DNA of 64,000 nucleotides from assembly GCA_015680685.1 (NCBI GenBank), contig MNCI01004258.1:308512-372511 (forward strand). The letters are read 5' to 3'. The notes under the pieces were generated by a model that saw only the letters and a program-made list of their open reading frames with translations, had not been told where the DNA came from and did not search any database. Position numbers and translations under genes: made by a program. This stretch comes from Gnetum montanum (lineage: Eukaryota; Streptophyta; Gnetopsida; Gnetales; Gnetaceae). The stretch's first letter is position 1. Every line of letters begins with the position of its first letter. Below are positions 46,264 to 56,469 of the stretch, piece by piece.

Positions 46264-47138
46264 CTAGTTTAGAAGGATTTGTCTCATTTTTTTTAGAGTC
46301 TCCTTTGGTAAAGAGACAAATTTTGCAATTTCAGATAAATAAATACAGATTTTGGTCCCATCTAAATCCCTTGACTGCCCATGCTTATGCTTAGTGTTGC
46401 AGCTTGTATCCGATAAACTCTCTAAACTTTCATTTAAATTCAAATACGTACTTGGTGCAAGCCAAAATACATTTTCTTCTCCTCTGCCACTTGCCAAATG
46501 AGGCTTCAATCCAGTATCAATTTGTTCAGAAGATGGCTCAATGGTCAATGCCCATTCTATTACGCGTTGCGTTGTCTCCCACATTTCCAGACTCTTGCCC
46601 TGAGCTACTTTAAGCTGCATTAAAGACAAATTTCAAAGATTATATAAATTAAATTGAAAAACCGTAAAACAAACTTTCATGCCATTCGTCCACAGAAACT
46701 CACCTCTTCAGAGCTCTTTCCAGGAAATGGATCACCAAGTCCCTTGGTAGATACCAAAGACACACTATCAAAATCTTCATGCTGCTGGCAAGAACAGAAA
46801 TTTTCACCGTTCAATGAACATTTATCACAATTGTAAAAGCAGTTCCAAGGCTTGGAGCTAGCGCCTTTGTAATCTGAAGCACTTTCCTCTCAGGTCCTCG
46901 GAGCTTTCTGTATGAAACCAGGAATTCATGGATAAAAATGTCAGATATGAGATCCATGTTCTCCGAAAGCTGGGCATTTCCCTGCAAAAGATTCTACTGC
47001 CATCATTGAAAATTCCTCGACTACTTGCAGTTCATCCAAATTGAGAGTTGATTCAAGTTACTTGGACACGGATTTCCCGTGTTTCGTGGGTGAGAAAAGA
47101 GCAAAAAATTGCCTCTTAAATGGGGTTCAACCTTAATA
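46264..47138 (-). pseudogene. 3' part of a spliced gene fragment of unknown function
   Basis: The last exon (about 46614-46264) follows a good acceptor TCTTTAATGCAG and encodes LKVAQGKSLEMWETTQRVIE to a stop after MRQILLN. The preceding exon ends at a GTGAGT donor (about 46705) and contains a Cys-rich stretch WNCFYNCDKCSLNGENFCSC and DFDSVSLVSTKGLGDPFPGK. Further upstream LDELQVVEEFSMMAVES (about 47030-46985) and SDIFIHEFLVSYRKLRG (about 46955-46905) are in other frames, so at least two frameshifts have occurred. I do not recognise the protein; splice signals and codon-like conservation mark it as a former nuclear gene, not a transposon. Confidence 0.6.
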
Positions 47139-47718
47139 TGTAAGAAAATAAATTTGTGCAGAAAATCATATGGCACAAGTAATCAAAGTACAAAATGTAG
47201 AAGTAAATCGCACAAGAAATTCACATGCATGCATATATAACTAGAAATGCACAATTCTTGAGCAAATGGAACCGACCTTCAACCATTGATGCCTCAAATT
47301 AAATTTGGCATTCTGGTTTTTCTTTTACATGGGCTTTGCAACGATGGTGTATTCAATCGTCAAGCATCTATGAAAGGGACCAGAACTACAATCCTGCTAT
47401 GATTTATGGTGCCTTTGTTCTCCCATCAAGAATGAATTTAAAGGCCATGAGATTGGTTACCATAAGAGACCCAATGCCCACACGTAAAAAATGCATTATC
47501 GGATATGGAGACCACATTGATGCATTAACCAACTTATAAAAACACATTAGTGGGTATGGTGGCCACTTTCGTGCATTAACTAACCTATAAAACACGTTAT
47601 TGTGTATGGTGGCCACTTTCATGCATTAACGAACCCATAAAACGCATTAGTGAGCATGGTGGCCACTTTCATGCATTAACTAATGTATAAAGCACATTAG
47701 TGGGTAATGCATACTACA
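47139..47718 (-). repeat. 3' LTR of the Copia element
   Basis: TGTAAGAAAATAAA...CTACA. The part at 47519-47710, which is the upstream end of U3 on the minus strand, is a tandem array of about four 50-bp units (TGCATTAAC.AAC...GGTGGCCACTTTC). Collinear with the other LTR. Confidence 0.88.
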
Positions 47719-47739
47719 ATCTCCCTCTTGGTTTCTATA

Positions 47740-48570
47740 TTTAATCAAGTCCAAAGTTCAAGAAATAAGTGCATGAATCATGGTGATAGTTCCTCTTAAT
47801 ATGGATATTATCTTCCATGTATTACAATGCATTATTATATGGTAACTTAACTTTATGAATAAACTCAATGTTCATTTTAGATCTTGCCATATGTGTATTT
47901 TTTGTAATGACTATATGTGCAAACCATATGAAAAAATAGCATAAGTGAATAAGAGTTTCATTAAGATTGTTAGTTGTAAGTACAAAGAATCACATTATAG
48001 AACCAAGTCTCATCTAAACTACATGATCCTTACATGAATTTGGTGACATTCCTTTTGTCATAGAATTAGCTATCATTAATTCAGTGCTTATATGCACAAT
48101 GATCACTTTGTTTTCCTTAATGCATTTCCTTATGGCTAAGTACTTGATGTCGATGTGTTTACTTCAACTGTCACTCTTATTATTCTTAGCCATAAAGACA
48201 ACATTTGAATTGTCACAAAACATTCTTAATGGCCTAGATATAGAATCCACAATTCTAAGCTATGATATGAAACTCTTTAGCCATACACCATGTGAAGTAA
48301 CCTCAAAATAAGAAACAAACTTTGCCTCCATGGTGGAAGTAGCAACCAAAGTTTACTTTTCACTCCTCCAGGATATAGCTCCTCTAACTAGCATAAAAAC
48401 ATAACCAGATGTTGATTTCTGTGAATCAACATACGCAACAAAGTTTAAGTCGGAGTAGCCAATCACCTCCAAGGAGTCAGTTCGTTTATACATAAGCATA
48501 TAGTCTTTTGTACCTTGAAGGTACCCCATCACTTTCTTTGCAACCCTCTAGTGGTCAATACCTAGATTAT
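47740..48570 (-). pseudogene. Copia RNase H region
   Basis: On the minus strand, continuing from the reverse transcriptase: SQKSTSGYVFMLVRGAISW and KQTLVATSTMEAKFVSYFE, matching the conserved Copia RNase H phrases D.RKSTSGY.F.L.GGAI.W.S..Q..VA.STMEAE. Interrupted by a stop after the reverse-transcriptase frame. RNase H removes RNA from RNA-DNA hybrids in the particle. Confidence 0.8.
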
Positions 48571-48571
48571 T

Positions 48572-49320
48572 CTAATATCTGCCCAACATGCCCACAGCAA
48601 ATGAAATGTTAGGTCTTGTGCAAACTTGAGCATACATAAGGCTTCCAGCAGTTGAAGCATACAGAATGTTGCTCATCTGACTTTTCTCTAAATCATTCCT
48701 AGGGCACTGGTTCAAATTGAACCTATCACCCTTCACAATGGGTGTTATACTTGGTGAACAATCTTTCATCCGAAACCTCTTTAAAACTTTATTGATATGG
48801 GTTTCCTGCAATAGTCCTAGAATACATCTAGATCTGTCCATATGGATTTGAATGCCAGTGACATAAGATGCCTCACCCATATCCTTCATGCCGAAATTAT
48901 TAGAGAGAAAATGTTTCACCTTGTATAAAAATTCAGTATTATTGATTGCAAAAACGATATCATCCACATATAGAACAAGGAAACAAATTTTGCTCCCACT
49001 GACCTTTTGGTATATACATTGATCCATGATGTTTTCTTCAAAACCAAATGAAGTGATGATATCATGGAATTTTAAGTACCATTGACGGGAGGCTTGTTTC
49101 AATCCATATATGGATTTCTTGAGCTTGCATACCAATTGCTCACCATCACTAGAGAAAAATCCTTTAGGTTGTTTCATATAAACTTCTTCCTCTAAATCAC
49201 CATTAAGGAATGTTGTTTTTACATCCATTTCATGTAACTCAAGATCAAAATGAGCAACCAATGCCATGATAACATGTAGAGAGTCCTTCTTAGATATAGG
49301 AGAAAAGGTCTCATTGTAAT
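48572..49320 (-). pseudogene. Copia reverse transcriptase region
   Basis: An open stretch of 231 residues from 49267: HEMDVKTTFLNGDLEEEVYM, CKLKKSIYGLKQASRQWY, and LVLYVDDIVFA with the YVDD catalytic core, then PYGD-type downstream part ending TAGSLMYAQVCTRPNISFAV. These are the hallmark blocks of plant Copia reverse transcriptase. The N-terminal part is cut off by stops upstream, so the polyprotein is not intact. Confidence 0.9.
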
Positions 49321-50300
49321 CTATTCCCTCCTTCTAAGTGAACCCTTTAGCAACAAGTCTGGTCTTATATCTTTCAAGTGTGGAGTATGCTTAATCGCTC
49401 CAAGCTTCTTAAGTCCTTGTGGATTATAGACTCTTACTTCAAATGGGCATCCCCAAATGCTTAATATATACACCGCCATCTTGAGAGCTTCAATCCACAA
49501 GGAATTAGGAAGCTTGGAGCTATTAAGCATACTCCACACCATGTCTAGTAATGTTCAATTTCTTCTTTCTACCACACCATTCTAGTCTAGAGAACCAGGC
49601 ATAGTGTATTGGGCAACAATCCCATGCTCTTGAAGAAACTTAACAAATGGACCAAGTGCTTGTCCATCATCAGTGTATCTACCATAGTATTCACCATCTC
49701 TATTAGATCTCACTATCTTTATTTACTTACCACATTGTTTCTCTACTATAGCCTTAAACACCTTAAAGGTATCTAAAGCTTCGCTCTTATTATGAAGCAG
49801 GTAGAGATACATATATCGTGAGTAATCATCAATAAAGGTAACGAAATACTTTTTACCACATGCATCCATATCTAGACTACAAATATATGTATGTATGATC
49901 TCTAATATGTCTAAACTTCTCTTGGCACTTTTCTTTGACATATTAGTTTGCTTTCCCTTTATACAGTCCACACAAGTGTCAAAGTTAATAAAATCCAAAG
50001 CCCTAAGTACTCCATCATTTACTAATCTATTTATTCTTTCAATAGAGATATGTCTTAATCTACAATGCCACAACATAGAGGATTCATCATTCATAGTACA
50101 TCTCTTAATGCCAACATGAACATGCATAGAAGTATAAGAAGATTCATTTTGTAAATTAAGTTTGAAAAGACCATCTATCAATGTACCATTTCCAATAAGT
50201 TTAGATCTATAATATAAACTGAATATAGTGTCTAAAAAGTTAAAGGAAAATCCCAATTATATAAGCCTTGAAATAGAATTTAAATTCCTTGAAAAACTTG
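49321..50300 (-). pseudogene. Copia integrase region
   Basis: LWHCRLRHISIERINRLVND (GAG_pre-integrase zinc-binding-type region, near 50070), then YICSLDMDACGKKYFVTFID and DDYSRYMYLYLL (catalytic core start), then NGVVERRN (ESNGVAER.N equivalent, about 49580) and LWIEALKMAVYI. Several stops separate these. Integrase would insert the cDNA; this copy is inactive. Confidence 0.87.
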
Positions 50301-52410
50301 GAATATAAAATGTCTTTTCCAATTCTAAGACAAAACAACTGCTTAAAACTAAAATGCATGTTCCAATTTACCTCCACATGTGAATGCATCTTGTTTCCTG
50401 AATAGATGCATTACTCACTTTCCATTGGCTTCCTTAAGTTTTTCACCCCTTACAAGGAATTGGTAACATGGATTGTAGAACCAAAATCAATCCACCATGT
50501 GTCATGGCTAACATCAACCATATTAGATTCAAAACAAACAAGTGAAAGTTGAGTACTTTTCCTTTCAAGCCATTTCTAATATTTAGAACAATCCTTCTTT
50601 ATGTGCCCTTTCTTTTTGCAAAAAACAAAAATCTAGATTCTTTCTTAATATCAACTTGTGCAAGCAATTTGACCTTCCACTTGCCTTTGGCTTGTCCTTT
50701 ATTCTTTCCTTGTGTAGCCAGGTGCACACTCTCTTTCGCTTCCATAGCAAGTCTCCCCTCTTCTTGCACACACATGGTCATTCATTGATTGACCATTTGT
50801 CCTTATGTGTGTTATAAAAAATCTTAAAGGGTCCATATTGTGGTGGGAGTGTGTTTAAGATGTAGTGCAAAAGGAAAGATTCTGACATCTCAACCTCAAG
50901 TGTTTTGAGTTGAGGATCTATCTCTCTCATTTACATGATGTGCTCATGCACACAACAAATTTCTATGAGCTTCATGGATGAGAACTTCATTATCAAGGTG
51001 CTAGCCAATGCCTTGTCTAATGACTCAAATTGTTCATCAATGGCCTTTAACAAAGTGTGCACATTGTCATACTATTCCAGTAAACCATGCATACTAGTTG
51101 AGATCTTGGTTTTTATAAACATAACATAAAGGCAATTAGTTTGCTCCCATTTTTCATAATTACCAATATCATCTGAACGGCTGATTGCTATAACAGCAAG
51201 TGGTTCTTTATGCATAGCATAATCAATGTCCATCTAGCCTAAATGAAGAAGAATTCTCTCCTTCCACACCTTATAATCATCACCCTTTAATTCAGGAATG
51301 TCAAACTTAAAATCAGAATAGCTTACAAGTTGTATAACTGCATAATCAAACATGCTTATGTCACTAAATTTAAGGTTAAAATACCATAAGACATGTTTAC
51401 CAATGTAAATCATGAAAAATATGAATCAAATGACATAAAATTGCCTATGGACTAAATTTTAATTCAAACATATTCATATATCCTTACAATAAAACTATTA
51501 AATTATATTCTTTTTCTTAGTCCCTGTGGGTAAATTAAGAAGAATAATTTAACATATCATCCTAATTAATCATATTAAATACAATAAAAAAATCCTGTGG
51601 GATAAATTTTATCATATTACATATGATTAATCACAATTTTTAATGTTTTGTACCATATGTGATCCAAAAGCTCTTAGTACATAATTTTGCACAATTAAAG
51701 ATGTTGTGGCTACTCTCTAATTATACAAAATTATATAGATCACATGTTATAATTCATATGTAGAAAATGATGCATACATATACAAAAATGTCCATAAAAT
51801 TGATAAATTACCAAATTCAACATGGTATAAATGTAATTCATTCAATTATTCCAACCCAAGGTGACTAGGTGGAGGCTTAAGTGCTAAAAGAAAACCTTAT
51901 AGAATGACACAAATTCATTGGCTAACATGAAAAAACACCAAAAATCATAATAATAATGATGAATGCTGGATATGCAAGCTAGAATGGAAAAAGCGCATAC
52001 ATAATTCATAAAATCCAGCTATGTGTAGAGGGAATAAACATCTATTAGCCTTAAGACCACTCAAGTTAAACCAAATTGTGCTCAACCTTTGAAAAAATTT
52101 ACATAACAACAGGCTATTGCAGACCAACGATGCAGATAGCATACTATCACATGAAGAAAAATTGCAGACAACACAACTAGACCAACTCTCCAAAATAATA
52201 AAAGAAAATATCCTCATTGCCACAACACTAATGATTTCTATTTTCTAGTTCTATGGTGCACAAGAATGCAACAAAATGTGAGTGAAATCTCTTTCACCAG
52301 GCAAAAACCAGAAGCGAGCGATCTTCCTCAAACTACAAAGTGCAGAAATATTTTAAAAAATGTTGTTTCTAGATTGCTTCATCATCAAAAACCACATCAA
52401 GATAAAGATC
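50301..52410 (-). pseudogene. Copia gag region and leader
   Basis: Broken minus-strand frames fill the position of gag. A Lys-rich part (50640-50780) and short stretches corresponding to Copia gag precede the integrase. I cannot find a complete CCHC zinc knuckle. 51400-52400 is AT-rich and has no coding signal. Confidence 0.55.
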
Positions 52411-52414
52411 TAAT

Positions 52415-52428
52415 GCTCCAATACCAAA
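52415..52428 (-). promoter_or_regulatory. Primer-binding site of the Copia element
   Basis: Read on the minus strand, TTTGGTATTGGAGC adjoins the 5' LTR end and resembles the initiator-tRNA-Met site TGGTATCAGAGC of plant Copia elements. Confidence 0.78.
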
Positions 52429-53005
52429 TGTAAGAAAATAAAAGTGTGCAAAAAACCAAATTGCATAAGTAATCAAGGTACAAAATGCAAAAGAAAATGG
52501 CATAAGAAATTCACATGCATAAATAACTAGAAATGCACAATTCTTGAGCAAATGGAACTGACCTCTAGCCATTGATGCCTCAAATTAAATTTGGCATTCT
52601 GATTCTTCTTTCACATGGGCACTCTGCAATAATGGTGTATGTAATCTTCAAGTGTTTGTGAAAGGGACCAGAACTGTAATCTTGCTGTGATTCGTGATGC
52701 CTTTGTTCTCCTATCAAGAACAAATTTATAGGCCACAAGATTAATTACCATAAGAGACCCAATGCCATGCATAAAAAATGCATTACCAGATATGAAGACC
52801 ACATTGATGCATTAAGCAGCTCATAAAAATGCATTAGTGGGTATGATGGCCACTTTCATGCATTAACTAACCCATAAAATGCGTTACTGGGCATGGTGGC
52901 CACTTTCATACATTAACTAACCCTTAAAATGCGTTAGAGGGCATGGTGGCCACTTTCATTCATTGACTAATGCATAAAGTGCGTTAGTGGGTAACGCATG
53001 CTACA
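52429..53005 (-). repeat. 5' LTR of the Copia element
   Basis: TGTAAGAAAATAAAAG...GCTACA, 577 bp, collinear with 47139-47718 including four 50-bp units at 52807-53000. Differences from the other LTR are frequent and include a missing GCATAT-type indel near 52520. Confidence 0.88.
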
Positions 53006-53264
53006 TAAGACCCATCGAAGCTTTGGAATCTGACTGCCTTTCAACTGAACTAAAGAGTTCATATTCTTCCCTGATGGCAAGTGCAATGTCAAAATTAGCT
53101 ACCAATATGACACTCCATTTCGCTATTAGAAGAACCAAATAAGATACTCTTCTAAAGATATTCATTTTTGACATGTAGCATGTGCTCTTTATATTTATTA
53201 TAAACAGTGACATCATCCTATTTACATACACACTCAATCGTACACCCATTGTTACAATTCTCAT
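53006..53264 (-). pseudogene. Upstream piece of the split spliced gene fragment
   Basis: Minus-strand frame with LVANFDIALAIREEYELFSS and VERQSDSKASMGL, running to the Copia insertion point. TTTGACATTGCACTTGCCATCAG upstream of GGAAGAATATG could be an acceptor. Across the Copia element the frame can be followed into 47138 as IKVEPHLRGNFLL, which supports one exon broken by the insertion. Function unknown. Confidence 0.5.
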
Positions 53265-53489
53265 TGGTATGGCATTTTAATGATACCCTACCCTGTTTTT
53301 GTCTGTAGCATTGTGATCAACATGGGTGGTGCAATATCTCTTTGGGAGATAACTAAAAACCTCTCATTTGGAAAATCATTGAGCCCTAATCCATTCTTAA
53401 ATGCAAAACTTTAAGAATTTGAAATGTGAGATGAGAACAAACCGATTTTATGCTAAAGTCAGCTATCATGAATTAAGGTAATAACATAT

Positions 53490-53985
53490 TGATGAGATCC
53501 CATATGTGTAGTTGAGTTGTGAAATATGATAAAGCATCATTTTTTTAAGTGTATTAATTGAGTTGTAAGGATATGATAAAGCCTCATTTTATCAAGTGTA
53601 TCAATTGGTTGAGATATTGCAGATACTATATCATAGATGCTACGTCGCATTTGCATTGTACCATCCTCGTTGATGCGTTTTAGTTGGCTGCTACATCGTA
53701 GATGCTATATTGCATTTGCTATATCATATATGTTATATACTTAGCTACATCAACACATCCTCGTTAACATAGCCAAATGCATTAACGTATCCTTGTTGAC
53801 ATAATGTTTTTATTTACTTATAAAAGATGTGAGCACCCATCATGTATTTGGTACCATTTGGTCAATAGCGTAGCTGAATTCTTGAAATTTTATTCTATAA
53901 CCGTAGCAAACAATTAATGAGTGCCCGTAGCATAAATTTGAGTCAATTGTATGACATCTTATTTGAGTGACATCTTATTGTATGA
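53490..53985 (+). repeat. Truncated Gypsy-type LTR
   Basis: Starts TGATGAGATCC at 53490. It has a duplicated ATATGATAAAGC.TCATTTT phrase (53525-53605), degenerate CATCGTAGATGC words, a TATA region TACTTATAAAAG (about 53816), and a GAGTGCCCGTAGCA phrase (about 53910) like the module start in other LTRs. The 3' part and primer site are missing; coding sequence follows directly. Confidence 0.6.
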
Positions 53986-54059
53986 CCTATAGAGGATGAT
54001 AGATAGGGCAGAGCTAGTCTTAGATGCTTCTAACCTAGTTTGACCACAAAACTAGTCGA

Positions 54060-54729
54060 TGTAGATCTACAAGGATCCATTAAATGCTAATGATAGCCCT
54101 TCTATCACTTCAGTTTTTTAAATTGATGATGATTATAAACCCCCAAAAGAACCATTTGTCATAAAAGTGCCCCCTTGAGCTTCCCATAGCTCAAGATCAC
54201 CTTTTGTCATAAGAGTACCATCACAAGTGTCTTCGAGGGAACCTTTTGTCATCAAGGTGACCAAGCCTAATGTTACATAATCAACCATAGCCCAACCAAT
54301 TACACAGTGACCTCCTATAATGGCCAAGGCTACTGCCTCTTCTTCACAACCAAAAACTGATAACCAGAAGATCTCAAGGAAGAAGCATAAGCAAAAGCTT
54401 GGCAATAAATGTGACAAGCAAATGGAGGCATGAAAGAAAGTGGACCCATTGAAGCCCACTCCCATATCAGCTATACCCATGACCTCCTCTATCCCAACCC
54501 CTTCAACCAGCAAGCCATAGCTAGACCAAAATGCCCATAACTAGAACAATGAGCCCCAACAACCACAACCTAAAGCCAAAGTTCACATTTTGGGATGCAT
54601 GCAGGAAGTAAAGCACAACCAAGGTGATAAGCCCACGATCAATGATAAAAACTTCCTTAGTGCAATAGTGCGATAGATAAAGTCAGGTAATCCCTCAAGC
54701 AGAAGAATACAACTTTAAGCTTATATGAC
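54060..54729 (+). pseudogene. Gag-like or spacer region of a deleted Gypsy-type element
   Basis: Broken frames in which the phrase CCTTTTGTCAT.A.AGTGCC/ACC recurs three times (54160-54275), coding for a repeated PFVIK-like word. A Lys-rich part follows (54360-54440). No gag capsid motif is recognisable, so assignment rests on position before the protease. Confidence 0.4.
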
Positions 54730-55400
54730 TTGATCATGACTTCCACAACACATCATGAGGCATTAGTCAAAATGTTGACTTTCATCCTAATTAGTCAAGG
54801 CATCCCCACTAACAAGGAAGCCATCCATGCAGTGATGATTCCTTCCTCACCAAGGAAGGAGAATTCAACACCCTTAATATTTCACAATAGTGAAATTAAG
54901 GTTAATGCGCAAAATGGTGAATTAACTACATCCCCTCTATTCATAACTATATGCATAGGACAACTTAAAGTACATCAAGTGCATGTTAATGATGGAGTCA
55001 TAACCAACATCATCCCATGCACCATTGTTGAATGCTTGGGCCTAACTGAGCATATACAAACTACAACCACTGTAGCTCTTAAGTTCTTCAATGGATCAAG
55101 GGTTGCCATCAAGGGATCTATCTCCTTAGACTTTGTAGCAAAAGAGCAATTCCCCACAACTGCCAATTTCTTGGCAGTGGAGAAGATACCAGGGTTCAAC
55201 CTCATCCTAGGAAGACCTTGGTTGGCTCAATTCCAAGCTGTGTCCTTTCCCATTCATCAACAAATTTAGCTTCCTTATGAGGGAGGTGAAATCATCATTC
55301 ATGATGATAACATGATTTCCCTGATTGTCAACAATGCAAACTTAGAGCAAGGGTTTGAAGTGGATCTTCAAGAGGAAGTTCCCAGCCCTAAAATCCAATA
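54730..55400 (+). pseudogene. Retroviral-type aspartic protease region of a Gypsy-type element
   Basis: An open frame of 179 residues (54730-55269) contains VNDGVITNIIPCTIVECLGL, corresponding to the active-site region .VD.GS..NI.P...LE.LGI of plant Gypsy proteases, and GFNLILGRPWLAQFQAV, the conserved ILGRPWL region. The frame goes on past a stop through GGEIIIHDDNMISLIVNN. Where related proteases have the catalytic Asp, this copy appears to have Asn (V-N-D-G), so it is probably inactive even where open. No reverse transcriptase follows. Confidence 0.75.
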
Positions 55401-55785
55401 GCCCAAAAGAAAGTAACAACTGAATAATGACAACAATAAGCAATGAGATGCATTATGGGATGAACTCCCTTTTAACATTGTAAGTGAGGGGGATGGTGAA
55501 TACAAGCTTGTGCAAAATAGGCCTTACTCATTTCCTAATCTCACAAAGATTAGGAAGAATCTACACAAGTGAAATTCACCTTAACCTTCTTCATTCTATG
55601 CCTTGATAACTAGATATACCAATAGCCATATAGCCTAACCTTTCTTTTGAATTTTTTATACTCTTTCATGTATTTTTTATTTTACTCTTTATGCATGTAG
55701 CCTAAGTTCATTTGCGTTTTTACTTATTTATTATAGCCTTTCTTTACCTTTACTTGTATTGTTAAAAGCCTTATGACCAATTTGC
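55401..55785 (+). other. Spacer after the protease, no gene seen
   Basis: T-rich and AT-rich sequence with stops in all frames. No reverse transcriptase motif is seen on either strand. Confidence 0.55.
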
Positions 55786-56010
55786 TAAGACTTTAAACTA
55801 GCATCATGGCCTGCCATGGCCTTAAACTAGCAAAGATAATCACACAACATGGCCTGCCATGGCCTTAAACTAGCAAAATTACAATCTACTAAGACTCTAA
55901 ACTAGTGTCATAGTCCACTAAGACTTTAAACTAGTGATATGGCCTACTATGGTCTTAAACTAGCAACATAATATAACCTATGCCTATGATGGCCTAAAAC
56001 TAGCAAACAT
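55786..56010. repeat. Degenerate minisatellite around CTTAAACTAGCA
   Basis: The word CTTTAAACTAG or CTTAAACTAGCA occurs about seven times. In the best copies it is preceded by CATGGCCTGCCATGGC, itself a palindrome (55807 and 55852). Spacing varies from about 30 to 60 bp. Confidence 0.85.
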
Positions 56011-56469
56011 TGTGTTTATTATTATACTTCTTTTTGTTTAGCCTATTATTGCATTGATTATCCATTTAATGCCAAAACGTCAACATAGCCATTTTCAATG
56101 CTCATAACATTTACAACATCTACTACAACTATAAATATATATAGCCAAAAATAAAATCAAAATTTAAATTTAAAGTTAGAATGTCCACAACATACATAGC
56201 CATGGCCACACTATGTGGCACAAATGTCAAAAAATAATAACAACCATCTATGACATAGTATTAGCTAATAATAGCCATCAACATGAAAAATAAAAATAAA
56301 TAGCCAACAAACTAAGCTAATGGAAGTGGTGGGTCATTCCCACCCTTACCATTGGGGCTGCCAATGTCTCCCAATGCCTAATATGCAACAACACATAGCC
56401 AATTAATAACCCATAGCCAAAATCATGACTTAAAACAAAAACTAAAACATAAAATATATCAAACCTATG
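56011..56469. other. AT-rich spacer, no gene seen
   Basis: Rich in ATAGCCA words. A phrase at 56325-56380 (GTGGGTCATTCCCACCCTTA) contains a short hairpin. No coding signal. Confidence 0.5.

Larger units (their letters stand above)
47139..53005 (-). mobile_element. Ty1/Copia retrotransposon, full length but inactive
   Basis: Two collinear LTRs (47139-47718 and 52429-53005) enclose about 4.7 kb read on the minus strand, in the order gag, integrase, reverse transcriptase, RNase H, which is the Copia order. The 5' LTR is at the right; primer site at 52415-52428; polypurine tract (minus strand AAGAGGGAGAT) at 47719-47730. Flanking 5-mers TAATA (47134-47138) and TAAGA (53006-53010) differ by one base, consistent with an aged target duplication. 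LTRs are clearly diverged and the frames carry stops, so it is old. Confidence 0.9.
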
